From assembly GCA_016861045.1 (NCBI GenBank), contig BOKP01000001.1, positions 1 to 64,000 of the forward strand: a stretch of 64,000 nt of DNA. Reading direction: 5' to 3'. Positions 25,888 to 35,223 of this stretch are shown piece after piece. Position 1 is the first letter of the stretch, and each line of letters opens with the position of its first letter. The notes beneath the pieces are model-generated. The model was not told where the DNA came from, ran no database searches, and was given only the letters and a program-made list of their open reading frames with translations. The DNA is from Actinomycetes bacterium. GTDB taxonomy: Bacteria; Actinomycetota; Thermoleophilia; Solirubrobacterales; 70-9. A program made the translations under genes and the position numbers.

Positions 25888-27050
25888 GTGAGCTGACCGA
25901 GACCGAGACGCAGGACCCCGAGGCCGCCTCGGGCGGCGGCCGCGGCGGGCCGAAGCTGCGCTCGCGCAAGGGCGGCGCCGCGATCCCGCTCGACGACGCC
26001 GACCGGCGGCTGATGAACCTGATGCAGTCGGAGTTCCCGCTCGACCCCGAGCCCTACGCGAAGCTCGCGGCCGCCGCCGAGATGCCGGTCGCGGAGCTGA
26101 TGGCGCGGGCGCGGCGGCTGCTCGACGGACGGATCATCCGCGAGATCACGCCGATCTTCGACACCAGGGCGCTCGGCTACGCGTCGATGCTCGTCGCCGC
26201 CAAGGTCGATCGCGAGTACCCGCACCGGCCCGCGAAGATCATCAACTCCCACCCCGGCGTCTCCCACAACTACCTGCGCGACCACGAGTTCAACCTCTGG
26301 TTCACGATCGCCACGCCGCCCGACTCGCGGCTCGGGCTCGAGGGCACGCTCGACGTCCTGCAACGGCTCACCGGCGCCGAGTCGATCCGCCAACTGCCGA
26401 CGCTGACGATGTTCAAGATCAACATGAACCTCGAGATGGAGGGCGGCACCGACGCGCTCGCCGCCAAGGCCGAGGCGGTGCTGCCGCGCGAGCTCGAGCC
26501 GCAGCCCTACGACGACTTCGACGTCGAGGTGATCCGGGCGGTCCAGGGCCCGATGGCGGTGACCGAGCGCCCCTACGACGATGCCGCCGCCGCGCTCGGG
26601 CTCGACGCCGAGGCCCTCCTCGCCCACATGGAGGGGTTCGCCGAGCGCGGGATCCTCCGACGGGTCGCCGCGATCCTCTTCCACCGCCGCGCCGGCTTCT
26701 CGGCGAACGGGATGGGCGTCTGGAGGGTCGCCCCAGAGGACGTCGCCGAGGTCGGCGGCAGGATGGCGGCGGTGCGCGGGATCTCGCACTGCTACCGGCG
26801 GCCGACCTATCCCGACTGGCCCTACTCGGTGTTCACGATGGCGCACGGCCGCTCGAAGGAGGAGTGCGACGCGGTCCTGCAGTCGATCGCCGACGAGCAC
26901 GACCTGCACGGCGCCGATCGCGCCGTCCTCTACAGCTCGACCGAGTTCAAGAAGGTGCGCCTGCGCTACTTCACCCCCGATTACGAGAAATGGGAGCGGG
27001 AGCACGCGCCGGAGGCGTTCGCCGGAGCAGCGGGCAGCGGGCAGCCTTGA
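25884..27050 (+). CDS. AhbA/AhbB-like fused siroheme-decarboxylase or Lrp/AsnC-type protein
   Basis: The 388-residue protein has two tandem AsnC/Lrp-like halves. Each has an HTH-like part and a sensor-like part: [27 protein letters not shown]...[21 protein letters not shown]...[16 protein letters not shown], and [15 protein letters not shown]...[25 protein letters not shown]...[19 protein letters not shown]. This is the layout of siroheme decarboxylase AhbA/AhbB and NirD/L/G/H. Sitting between hemB and hemL with ATGA and TTGA overlaps, it should act on or sense tetrapyrroles. Regulator versus enzyme is open. Confidence 0.8.
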
Positions 27051-28333
27051 ACTTCGACCGGTCGTCGGAGCTCTACAGGGAGGCGCTCGACCTGATGCCC
27101 GGCGGGGTCAACTCGCCGGTCCGGGCGATGGGGTCGATCGGGCGCGCGCCGATCTTCGTGGCGAGCGGGGAGGGCTGCCGGGTGACCGATGTCGACGGCA
27201 ACGAGTACATCGACTGGATCTGCTCCTGGGGACCGCTGATCCTCGGTCACGCCGACCCCGGGGTCGCCGCCGCCATCGCCGCCGCGGCCGCCCGCGGCAC
27301 CTCGTTCGGCACCGCCACCGAGGGCGAGGTCGAGCTCGCGGGCGAGATCGGCGACCGCTTCCCGTCGGTGGAGATGGTGCGGATGGTCAACTCCGGCACC
27401 GAGGCGACGATGAGCGCGCTGCGGCTCGCCCGCGCGGCGACCGGGCGCGAGCGCGTGGTCAAGTTCGCGGGCGCCTATCACGGGCACGTCGACGGGCTCC
27501 TCGCCGAGGCCGGATCGGGGCTCGCCACGCAGGGGATCCCGGCGAGCCCGGGGGTGCCGCGGGCGCACGCCGAGGCGACAGCGGTCGTTCCCTGGAACGA
27601 CTTCGTCGCGGTCGAGCAGGCGGTCGACGCGTACGAGCCGGCGGCGATCGTCTGCGAGCCGATCGCGGCGAACATGGGCGTCGTCCCGCCCCGCGACGGC
27701 TTCCTCGAGCACCTGCGGTCGCTCGCCGACTCGTGCGGCGCGCTGCTCGTCTGCGACGAGGTGATCACCGGCTTCCGGGTCGCCCGCGGCGGCGCCCAGG
27801 AGCTCTTCGGCGTCCGCGCGGACCTGACGGTGATGGGCAAGGTGGTCGGCGGCGGCCTTCCCGCCGCCGCCTACGGCGGCCGCCGCGAGCTGCTCGAGCG
27901 GGTGGCGCCGGCCGGCGACGTCTACCAGGCCGGCACCCTGTCGGGGAACCCGCTCGCGGTCGCCGCGGGACTGGCGACGCTGCGCCGTCTCGACGCCGCC
28001 GCCTACGCCCGGATCGGCGCCGCCACCGAGCGCCTCGCCGCCGGGCTCGCGGCTGCCGCCGCCGATGCCGGCGCCGGCTCGCGGGTCAGCGTCGCCTCCG
28101 CCCCCGGCCTCGTCACGCCGTTCTTCGCCGCCCGCCCGCCGCGCGACTTCGCCGCCGCCCGCGGCTGCGACCTCGACTCCTTCGGCCGGTTCTGCCGCGA
28201 GATGCTCGAGCGCGGGGTGATGCCGCCGCCGTCGCAGTTCGAGGCCTGGTTCGTCTCGCTCGCCCACGACGACGAGTCGATCGACCGGACCTGCGAGGCG
28301 GCGGCCGAGAGCTTCCGCGCGGCGCTGCGATGA
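27047..28333 (+). CDS. hemL: Glutamate-1-semialdehyde 2,1-aminomutase
   Basis: The 428-residue PLP enzyme turns glutamate semialdehyde into aminolevulinate. Visible are MPGGVNSPVRA, NSGTEATMSALRLAR, AYHGHVDG, CDEVITGFRVA and the PLP lysine in VMGKVVGGGLPAAA. The start is a TTG overlapping the previous stop (TTGA), and the first residues [12 protein letters not shown] fit the family, so the longer track start is wrong. hemA and hemC are not in the window. Confidence 0.95.
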   Translation: MNFDRSSELYREALDLMPGGVNSPVRAMGSIGRAPIFVASGEGCRVTDVDGNEYIDWICSWGPLILGHADPGVAAAIAAAAARGTSFGTATEGEVELAGEIGDRFPSVEMVRMVNSGTEATMSALRLARAATGRERVVKFAGAYHGHVDGLLAEAGSGLATQGIPASPGVPRAHAEATAVVPWNDFVAVEQAVDAYEPAAIVCEPIAANMGVVPPRDGFLEHLRSLADSCGALLVCDEVITGFRVARGGAQELFGVRADLTVMGKVVGGGLPAAAYGGRRELLERVAPAGDVYQAGTLSGNPLAVAAGLATLRRLDAAAYARIGAATERLAAGLAAAAADAGAGSRVSVASAPGLVTPFFAARPPRDFAAARGCDLDSFGRFCREMLERGVMPPPSQFEAWFVSLAHDDESIDRTCEAAAESFRAALR

Positions 28334-28935
28334 GCGCGACGGCGCCCGAGCCCGGGCCCGAGGGCGCGCTCGCCGAGCTCGCCCTCCTGCTCCGCGAGGA
28401 GGGACCGCTGGTCGCCGGGCACGTCGCCACGAGCGCCGAGGTGCCGGCGCTCGGGCTGCTCGTCGCCGCCGGGCCGCGCTGCGCCGGCGCGCCCTCCGCC
28501 TTCGCGACGGTGGTCGAGCTCGTCCGCGAGGGCTACCTCTGCCACTACCGCGAGCCGCGCCTGCTGCGCGGCCTGGACCCCGACCTGAGGCTGCTCCTCG
28601 GCGACCATCTCTACGCGCGCGGGATCGAGCGCCTCGCCCGGCTCGGCGACCTCCTGGCGGTAGCCGAGCTGGCCGACCTGATCTCGATCGCGGCCCGGCT
28701 CGACGCCGCCGGGGTCGAACCCGATGCCGCCGAGATCGCCTGGCTCGCCGCCGTGATCGCGATCGCTGCGGGACCCGGCGCCGGGCACGACGACGCCAAG
28801 GCGACGCTGCGCCGTGACGGCGACGCCGGGCCGCTCTGGGAGGCCGCGAGCGAGCGGGCCGGGCGAGCCGGGCTGTCCGAGCGCCTGATGGTGACGTGCA
28901 AAGCAGTAGGATTCTCGCCCCCGCACCGTGGCTGA
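28330..28935 (+). CDS. Hypothetical protein inside the hem-qcr cluster
   Basis: The 201-residue Ala/Leu-rich helical protein (ELALLLREEGPLVAGHVATSAEVPALGLLVAAGPRC...LLLGDHLYARGIERLARLGDLLAVAELADLISIAA) shows no known motif. It overlaps hemL by ATGA and the Rieske gene by eight bases. A role in heme handling or bc assembly is a guess from context. Confidence 0.7.
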   Translation: MSATAPEPGPEGALAELALLLREEGPLVAGHVATSAEVPALGLLVAAGPRCAGAPSAFATVVELVREGYLCHYREPRLLRGLDPDLRLLLGDHLYARGIERLARLGDLLAVAELADLISIAARLDAAGVEPDAAEIAWLAAVIAIAAGPGAGHDDAKATLRRDGDAGPLWEAASERAGRAGLSERLMVTCKAVGFSPPHRG

Positions 28936-29614
28936 ATCAGGCGCCGAAAAGACGAACAGCCCGGCCGGCGAGAGCCGTGCCCCCGAGCTGCCCGAGATGA
29001 AGCCCGTCGGGTACTTCGAGGGCGAGTCGATGACCCGCCGCAGGGCCTTCACGGTCGCCGGCGGGGCGCTCGGCGGCATCGCCGGCGCCGCCATCGTCCT
29101 GCCGGCGCTCGGATTCGCCGTGGCGCCGATCTTCGAGCAGCCCGAGGAGGACTGGCAGGCGGTCGGCGAGCTCGCGGACTTCGTCCCCGAGACCTACGTG
29201 CCGCGCGTGATCACGATCGTGCAGGGGATCGGCGAGGCCGGGAAGTCGACCGTCTACGTGCGCCAGGGGAGCGCCGAGCTCGGCGAGGATCCGGACTCCT
29301 ACGTCGCGATCTCGACCCGCTGCGCCCATCTCGGCTGCCCCGTCCGCTTCGTCCAGGCGGCCGGCAACTTCATCTGCCCCTGCCACGGCGGCGTCTACGG
29401 CTTCCAGGGCGAGGTCATCGGCGGGCCTCCGGTGCGCCCGCTCGACCGCTTCCAGACGCGGGTCACGGGCCGCTTCGTCGAGATCGGCCCGCGCTACAGC
29501 GTCACCTCCCAGCTCGAGCCGGTGCGAGCCCGCGATCCGGGCGAGTTCACCGGCGGCGTCTGGGAGTACCTGTACCCGCCGCGTCCCACGACCGCCGCGC
29601 CCCCGTCCTCGTAG
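28928..29614 (+). CDS. qcrA: Rieske iron-sulfur protein of the bc complex
   Basis: The 228-residue protein has an N-terminal tail, a twin-arginine-like TRRRAF before one membrane helix, and a Rieske domain with CAHLGCPV and CPCHGGVYG giving the Cys2His2 [2Fe-2S] ligands. It carries electrons from menaquinol to cytochrome c. GTG start. It is shorter than the three-helix Rieske of Corynebacterium/Mycobacterium. Confidence 0.93.
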   Translation: MAESGAEKTNSPAGESRAPELPEMKPVGYFEGESMTRRRAFTVAGGALGGIAGAAIVLPALGFAVAPIFEQPEEDWQAVGELADFVPETYVPRVITIVQGIGEAGKSTVYVRQGSAELGEDPDSYVAISTRCAHLGCPVRFVQAAGNFICPCHGGVYGFQGEVIGGPPVRPLDRFQTRVTGRFVEIGPRYSVTSQLEPVRARDPGEFTGGVWEYLYPPRPTTAAPPSS

Positions 29615-29621
29615 GTAAGCG

Positions 29622-30521
29622 GTGCCGGACCTCCAGAAGCTGCTGCCGCCGCCGCTGCGCCGCCCGCCGAAGCCGGGACACCCGGACGGCTCGGGCAACG
29701 GCGCCGTCGCCCACCGCGAGGGCGCGGCGCCGGCGTCCCCGGTCACCGACGATCCGGGCCGCCGCGCCGCCGCCGGCGCCAAGGACGCCCCCGTCGACCT
29801 CGTCGGCTGGATCGACGAGCGGATGGGCGGCTCGGGGTTTCTCACCGCGATGCTCCTGCGCAAGGTCCCGAAGGGGACCAACTGGTTCTACACGCTCGGC
29901 TCGGCGACGCTGTTCGCGTTCGTCGTCCAGGCGGTCACCGGCGTCTTCCTGGCGATGTACTACACGCCCTCGCCGGTCGAGGCCTACGCGTCGATCACCC
30001 ACCTGACCAACGACGTGTTCCTCGGCGAGTTCGTCCGCGGCATGCACAAGTGGGGCGCCTCGGTGATGGTGATCCTCGTCTTCGTCCACATGGGGCGGAC
30101 GTTCTTCTTCGGCGCCTACAAGTACCCGCGCGAGCTCAACTGGGTGATCGGCGTCGTGCTGCTGATCCTGACGATGGTGATGGGCTTCACCGGCTACCTG
30201 CTGCCGTTCGACCAGCGCTCCTACTGGGCGACGATCGTCGGCGTCAACATCAACGGCACCGGCCCGCTGATCGGCCCCTATCTCTCCGACTTCCTCCGCG
30301 CCGGGCCCGAGTTCGGGGCGACGACGCTGTCGCGCTTCTACGCGATCCACATGCTGCTCGTGCCGGGGGCGATCATCGCGCTGATCGGCGCCCATCTCTA
30401 CCTCGTCGTCAAGCTCGGCACGACGGCGCCGCCCTGGCTGCGGGCCGACCGCAAGCCGGCGGACGCCCGCTCGCAGCCGGTCGACGCGATCGCCGACGGC
30501 GGCAACGGGAGGGCCACGTGA
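29622..30521 (+). CDS. qcrB: Cytochrome b N-terminal subunit
   Basis: The 299-residue protein has a Gly/Pro-rich N-terminal extension of about 55 residues, then the four-helix heme core of a cytochrome b6-type subunit. Heme histidines lie in MHKWGASVMVILVFVHMGR and YAIHMLLVPGAIIALIGAHLYLV. The C-terminal helices are on a separate gene, as in b6f-type split complexes. GTG start. Confidence 0.93.
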   Translation: MPDLQKLLPPPLRRPPKPGHPDGSGNGAVAHREGAAPASPVTDDPGRRAAAGAKDAPVDLVGWIDERMGGSGFLTAMLLRKVPKGTNWFYTLGSATLFAFVVQAVTGVFLAMYYTPSPVEAYASITHLTNDVFLGEFVRGMHKWGASVMVILVFVHMGRTFFFGAYKYPRELNWVIGVVLLILTMVMGFTGYLLPFDQRSYWATIVGVNINGTGPLIGPYLSDFLRAGPEFGATTLSRFYAIHMLLVPGAIIALIGAHLYLVVKLGTTAPPWLRADRKPADARSQPVDAIADGGNGRAT

Positions 30522-31366
30522 ACGGCCGCGAGAAGGAGCAGTACCTGCGCGAGTACGAGGTGCTCAAGAAGAAGGGCAAGCCCTTCTTCCCCTACGCCGT
30601 CCTGAAGGACTCGGCGATGGCGTTGATCGTCGTCGGTGTGATCGTCTTCATGTCGATCTGGCTCGGCGCCGAGCTCGGCCCGAAGGCAGACCCGACAACG
30701 ACCACCTACGTGCCCCGGCCCGAGTGGTACTTCTTCTTCCTGTTCGAGCTCCTGCGCGTGATCAAGCCGCCGGAGCTGGTCCCGATCGCGACGATCGGCA
30801 TCCCGACGATCGCGATGGTGCTGCTCTTCCTGCTGCCGTTCTACGACCGCAACCCCGAGCGCAACCCGCTGAAGCGGCCGATCGCCTCGATCGCCGGGAT
30901 CATGACGATCGTCGCGATGGCGTTCCTCACCTTCCTCGGCGCCAACGCCGGCTCGCCGACCGACATCGAGATCGAGGTCGCGCCCGAGTTCGAGCCCGGC
31001 AAGCTCGTCGCCGCCCAGTCCGGCTGTCTCGCCTGCCACCAGTTCGGCGAGAACGGCAACAACGGGCCCGGCCCGAAGCTGACCGAGATCGGCGCCCGCC
31101 TGAACCCGGCGGCGATCGCCCGCTCGCTGATCGTCGGCCCGGGGATGATGCCGTCCTACGCCGCCATGCAGGAGGAGGAGCCGGAGAAGTTCCGCGACCT
31201 CGTGGCGTTCCTCAGCTCCCTCAACGGAGAGGAGCAGGCGACCGAGGGCGAGGGGGCGGCCGGCGAGGCCGTCGAGAGCGCCGGCGGCGATCCCGCCGTC
31301 ACGGTCCCCGGGGACGGCGGGACGGAAGCGGCCGGCGGGGGCAGCGAATCCGGCTCGAGCCCCTGA
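30518..31366 (+). CDS. Cytochrome b C-terminal domain fused to cytochrome c
   Basis: The 282-residue protein has about three membrane helices with the PEWYFFFLFELLR quinone-site (PEWY) motif of subunit IV, followed by a cytochrome c domain with one CLACH heme site near residue 170, an axial Met candidate in PGMMPSY, and an acidic/Gly tail. So the c-heme electron acceptor is tethered to the b subunit. GTG start overlaps the qcrB stop (GTGA) after GGGAGGG. Confidence 0.92.
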   Translation: MNGREKEQYLREYEVLKKKGKPFFPYAVLKDSAMALIVVGVIVFMSIWLGAELGPKADPTTTTYVPRPEWYFFFLFELLRVIKPPELVPIATIGIPTIAMVLLFLLPFYDRNPERNPLKRPIASIAGIMTIVAMAFLTFLGANAGSPTDIEIEVAPEFEPGKLVAAQSGCLACHQFGENGNNGPGPKLTEIGARLNPAAIARSLIVGPGMMPSYAAMQEEEPEKFRDLVAFLSSLNGEEQATEGEGAAGEAVESAGGDPAVTVPGDGGTEAAGGGSESGSSP

Positions 31367-32097
31367 CGACCGCCGAGAGCAAGCCCGCGCCCGGCTCGGA
31401 GGAGTTCGCCTCCGAGGTCCGAGGCATGTTCGACCGGATCGCCGGCGTCTACGACGTCATGAACTCGGCGATGACCGCCGGCCTCCACCACCGGTGGCGG
31501 GCGCGGGCGGTCGATCGCGCCGCCGTCGGACCCGGCGACTCGGCGCTCGACGTCTGCTGCGGCACCGGCGATCTCACGCTCGAGCTCGCGCGCCGCGTCG
31601 GCCCGTCGGGGCGGGTGGTGGGCTCCGACTTCTCCGAGCGGATGCTGGACCTCGCCCGCGACAAGCCGGTCCCGGCGGGCGCCGCGACGCCGATCTTCGA
31701 GTGGGGTGACGCGCTCTCCCTTCCCTACGACGACGGCGGCTTCGATGCCGTCACGGTCGGCTTCGGGGTCCGCAACCTCTCCGACCTCGACCGCGGCGTC
31801 GCCGAGATGGCCCGCGTCCTCAAGCCCGGCGGCCGGCTCGTCGTGCTCGAGATCACGCAGCCGGCCCGGCCGCCGCTCTCGACGTTCTTCTCGATCTGGT
31901 TCGACCGGATCGTGCCGCTGATCGGCCGATTCGCCGGCGACCGCGACGCCTACAGCTACCTGCCCGAGTCGGTGAAGCGGTTCCCGCCGCCGCGCGGCCT
32001 CGCCGAGGTCATCGACCGCGCCGGGCTCGCCGGGATCCGCTGGACGGTCCTCGCCGGCGGGATCATCGCGATCCATTCCGCGGTCCGGCCGGGTTGA
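31363..32097 (+). CDS. menG: Demethylmenaquinone methyltransferase
   Basis: The SAM-dependent UbiE/MenG enzyme makes menaquinone. It has RGMFDRIAGVYDVMNSAMTAGLHHRWR, the SAM motif ALDVCCGTGDLTLEL and VGFGVRNLSDLDRG...LKPGGRLVVLEIT. No ATG, GTG or TTG lies between the previous stop and the ATG at 31426, which cuts off the conserved V-R-x before MFDRIA. A CTG at 31363 overlaps the previous stop as CTGA, like the other junctions here, so I take it as start (244 aa); the ATG form is 223 aa. Confidence 0.88.
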   Translation: MTTAESKPAPGSEEFASEVRGMFDRIAGVYDVMNSAMTAGLHHRWRARAVDRAAVGPGDSALDVCCGTGDLTLELARRVGPSGRVVGSDFSERMLDLARDKPVPAGAATPIFEWGDALSLPYDDGGFDAVTVGFGVRNLSDLDRGVAEMARVLKPGGRLVVLEITQPARPPLSTFFSIWFDRIVPLIGRFAGDRDAYSYLPESVKRFPPPRGLAEVIDRAGLAGIRWTVLAGGIIAIHSAVRPG

Positions 32098-32101
32098 GCC
32101 G

Positions 32102-33106
32102 ATGACGCGCTCCTCCTCGCCGGAGCCGGTCACCGCCGCGACCGACCTCGCCGCCGCCTGGCTTCCGGCGCGGATGAGCGAGGTCGAGCGCCGGCTCGGC
32201 GAGAACGTGGCGGGGTGGGGCAGCGAGCTCGGCGCCGACGCGGGCGAGACCCTGGCCGCCGGGGGCAAGCGGATGCGGCCGCTTCTCGTCCTGCTCTGCG
32301 CCGGCCGCCGCGCCGGGGTCGAGGCGATCCGGGCGGCGACCGCGATCGAGCTCGTCCACATGGCGACCCTCGTCCACGACGACGTCCTCGACGACGCGCC
32401 GCTCCGGCGCGGGCTCCCCACCGTGGTCGCCAGCTCCGGCCGCCGCCGCGCCGTCGCCGCCGGCGACCTCCTCTTCTCCCGGGCCTTCGCGACCCTCGCC
32501 GACGACGGCACTCCGGCCGGCCGGAGCCGCCCGGGGACCGACCGCCAGGTCGAGCTTCTCGCCGGCGCGTCGGTCGCTCTCGCCCGGGGCGAGCTCGCCC
32601 AGCGCCGCGATGCCTACGACACCGGGGTCTCGATCGAGCGCTACCAGCATCGCTGCGCGCTCAAGACCGCGGCCCTGTTCGAGTGCGCCTGCGTGATCGG
32701 CGCCGCGCGTCCGGCGGCCGAGGAGGCCGCGCTGCGCGACTTCGGGCGCGCGATCGGCCTCGCCTTCCAGCTCCTCGACGACGTGCTCGACGTGCTCGGC
32801 CCGCCCGAGCGGACCGGCAAGGCCCGAGGCACCGACCTGCTCGACGGCACCGTCACCCTGCCGTTCATCCTCGCTCGCGAGCGCGACGCGGGCCTGCTCG
32901 AGGTCGACCTCGAGGGCCTCGATCCTGCCGCCGCCGAGCGGGTCTGCGACCGGATCGCCGCCACCGGGGCGCCCGGGCAGGTCCGCGCCGAAGCCCGCGA
33001 ACGGGTCGAGCGGGCGAAGGCCGCCCTGCGCGAGTCCGGCATCTCCGGCGAGGAGCTGCAGATGCTCGAGCTCGTCGCCGACGGGGTGGTCGAGCGCTAC
33101 AGCTGA
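32102..33106 (+). CDS. Polyprenyl diphosphate synthase
   Basis: The 334-residue trans-prenyltransferase has GGKRMRPLL, the first Asp-rich motif [15 protein letters not shown], and the second FQLLDDVLD. It makes a long isoprenoid chain, most likely the menaquinone side chain (HepT/IspB-like) given menG four bases upstream. The residues before the first motif that set chain length do not allow an exact call. Last gene of the nine-gene cluster. Confidence 0.92.
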   Translation: MTRSSSPEPVTAATDLAAAWLPARMSEVERRLGENVAGWGSELGADAGETLAAGGKRMRPLLVLLCAGRRAGVEAIRAATAIELVHMATLVHDDVLDDAPLRRGLPTVVASSGRRRAVAAGDLLFSRAFATLADDGTPAGRSRPGTDRQVELLAGASVALARGELAQRRDAYDTGVSIERYQHRCALKTAALFECACVIGAARPAAEEAALRDFGRAIGLAFQLLDDVLDVLGPPERTGKARGTDLLDGTVTLPFILARERDAGLLEVDLEGLDPAAAERVCDRIAATGAPGQVRAEARERVERAKAALRESGISGEELQMLELVADGVVERYS

Positions 33107-33117
33107 GGCCGGAGGTC

Positions 33118-33157
33118 GGAGGCTGGAGGCTCGAAGCGATCGCAGCTTCCAGCCTCC
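33118..33157. terminator. Terminator after the hem-qcr-men cluster
   Basis: A 10-bp inverted repeat (ggaggctgga / tccagcctcc) with a 20-base loop lies 12 bases past the prenyl synthase stop and just before the stop of the convergent zinc-ribbon gene, fitting a two-way terminator. Confidence 0.6.
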
Positions 33158-33162
33158 GCATC

Positions 33163-33513
33163 TCAGAAGTCCTCGGGCAGGACGAGGTCGCCGCCGAGCA
33201 GCGCGCCGAACCGGCGCAGCTCCTCCTCCATGTTCATCCGCTCGAGCCTGCGGAGGTCGGCGCGGAGCGAGTCGGCGCCCGCGTCGAGGATCTGGTCGAA
33301 GCGGTCGAGGACGGCCTGCTCGTAGAAGCCGACCGTCCGCCATTCGCACTCGGGGCAGCGCAGGGCGACCCGCCAGTGGCCCGCGCCGGCCGTCGCCCAG
33401 TCGACCGGGTGGACGAGGCCGGAGCCGCACTCGGGACAGACGTGGACGTCCGGGACGAGGGAGCGGTCGTCCGATCCGCGCAGCGGCTGGGGGTGTCGAT
33501 CACCGCGGTCCAT
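33163..33513 (-). CDS. Zinc-ribbon hypothetical protein
   Basis: The 116-residue protein has one zinc ribbon ([34 protein letters not shown]) followed by a helical tail ([36 protein letters not shown]). Small proteins of this build occur in many actinobacteria; role unknown. ATG at 33513 is chosen; the much longer track ORF crosses dcd. Confidence 0.75.
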   Translation of the reverse strand: MDRGDRHPQPLRGSDDRSLVPDVHVCPECGSGLVHPVDWATAGAGHWRVALRCPECEWRTVGFYEQAVLDRFDQILDAGADSLRADLRRLERMNMEEELRRFGALLGGDLVLPEDF

Positions 33514-33624
33514 ACCCACGGCCCCCATATCGGCGTGGGGGGCCGCCCCTACGAACGGCCAGGGCCCCGGGCTGGACGTTCGTCCACCCTCCGTGCAAGC
33601 CCCCCTTGCATAGACTTCCGCCGG

Positions 33625-34191
33625 ATGGTGCTCAGCGACCGCACGATCCGGGAGCAGATCGACTCCGGGCGGATCGCCTTCGATCCCTACGACCCGGAGC
33701 TGGTCCAGCCCTCGAGCGTCGATGTCCGCGTCGATCGCAGCTTCCGCGTCTTCCACAACGCCCGCCACCCCTACATCGACGTCCGCGAGCGGATGGAGGA
33801 CCTGACCGAGCTGGTCACGGTCCCCGACGAGGAGCCGTTCATCCTCCACCCGGGCGAGTTCGTCCTCGGCCAGACCCTCGAGCGGGTCCGCCTCCCCGAC
33901 GACATCGTCGCCCGGCTCGAGGGCAAGAGCTCGCTCGGCCGCCTCGGCCTGCTGATCCACTCGACCGCCGGCTTCGTCGACGCCGGCTTCGAGGGCAACC
34001 TGACGCTCGAGCTCTCCAACGTCGCGAACCTCCCGATCACGATCTACCACGGGATGCCGATCGGCCAGATCTCCTTCATGCGGATGGACGGCCCGGTCGA
34101 GCGCCCCTACGGCTCCGCCGAGACCGGTTCCAAGTACCAGGGCCAGGAGGAGCCGACGGCGAGCAGGTACTACTTGAACTTCGATAGGTGA
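33625..34191 (+). CDS. dcd: dCTP deaminase
   Basis: The 188-residue enzyme has [43 protein letters not shown] and the active-site [26 protein letters not shown]. It deaminates dCTP; actinobacterial members of this length often also hydrolyse the dUTP to dUMP, which I infer but cannot prove here. Confidence 0.95.
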   Translation: MVLSDRTIREQIDSGRIAFDPYDPELVQPSSVDVRVDRSFRVFHNARHPYIDVRERMEDLTELVTVPDEEPFILHPGEFVLGQTLERVRLPDDIVARLEGKSSLGRLGLLIHSTAGFVDAGFEGNLTLELSNVANLPITIYHGMPIGQISFMRMDGPVERPYGSAETGSKYQGQEEPTASRYYLNFDR

Positions 34192-34361
34192 CCCGGCGGA
34201 ATGCTCCGCTTCGGGTCCGCTTCCGCCGGCTCCGGCGGCGAGCCGCGGCGGCGGGCAGCTCCGACAATGCTCCGGGCGTCGCCCTCCGCTTCGGTCGGCT
34301 CCGGGGTTGCGCCGCCGCGCGAGGCCGCACCTGCTCAAGAGCCCCCGGATAACCTTCCCGC

Positions 34362-35078
34362 ATGGCCGAGCCCGTTCCGGAGGACAACCTCGTCAAGCTG
34401 AACACGGCGCGGCGGCGGCAGGGGACGCTGGCGCGGATCCACGCCTACGGAGCGATCCTCGACGCGATCGTGCGGGCCGAGTTCGAGCCCGGCCGGCAGC
34501 TCTCGGAGAACGAGCTCGCGGCCTGGCTCGGGGTGAGCCGGACACCGGTCCGGGAGGCGCTCGCGCGCCTGCGCGAGGACGGGCTGGTCGAGATCGTCGC
34601 CCAGCTCGGGACGTTCGTGGCGCCGATCAGCCCGCGGGCGGTGACCGATGCCCAGTTCGTCCGCGAGGCGCTCGAGTGCGCCGCGGTCCGCAAGGCGGCG
34701 GAGCTGGCGACGACCGACGACATCGCCGCGCTCGAGGCGATCGTGCGCGACCAGCACCGCGCGGTCCGGGCCGGCGACCACGACGCTTTCTACGTCCTCG
34801 ACGACGACTTCCACCATGCCCTCTGCGACCTCAGCGGCCACAGCGCCGTCTGGAGCCTCGGGCAGCGGATCAAGTCGCACCTGAACCGGGTCCGCCGCCT
34901 CAGCCTGCCGGCGCCGAGCTACCTCGAGGAGATGGTCGGCGAGCACGAGCAGGTGCTCGCCGCGGTCGGGCGCAGCGACCCCGACGCGGCCGAGTCGGCG
35001 CTCCGCCACCACCTGCGGATGGTCCTGCGCGAGATCCCGCGGCTGCGGGAGCAGCGCCCCGAGTACTTCGACGAGTAG
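34362..35078 (+). CDS. GntR-family regulator (FCD/FadR type)
   Basis: The 238-residue protein has an N-terminal winged helix (ILDAIVRAEFEPGRQLSENELAAWLGVSRTPVREALARLREDGLVEI) and an FCD domain with metal-binding type residues (DDDFHHALCDLSGH, EHEQVLAAV, HH). It should be an acid-responsive repressor. No catabolic gene adjoins it on the same strand, so its target is unclear; the secreted cluster downstream is 145 bases away. Confidence 0.9.
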   Translation: MAEPVPEDNLVKLNTARRRQGTLARIHAYGAILDAIVRAEFEPGRQLSENELAAWLGVSRTPVREALARLREDGLVEIVAQLGTFVAPISPRAVTDAQFVREALECAAVRKAAELATTDDIAALEAIVRDQHRAVRAGDHDAFYVLDDDFHHALCDLSGHSAVWSLGQRIKSHLNRVRRLSLPAPSYLEEMVGEHEQVLAAVGRSDPDAAESALRHHLRMVLREIPRLREQRPEYFDE

Positions 35079-35223
35079 GCCGCCGGGGGCGGATCCGGGG
35101 GCGCGGCGGTACCTGCGCGCGAGCTCTTCGTTTCGGCTAGGATCGCCGCCGCGACTTCGGGAGAGGTCGCGTGTTCAGGGTGGTGGCCGACCCCGGCCGC
35201 CCGTCCGACCGACAGGAGATTCG

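Noticed and set aside
34192-34361. Short repeats (aatgctccg, gcttcgg) between dcd and the GntR gene
   Set aside because: They are few and irregular, and I see no defined unit or structure beyond GC-rich sequence.
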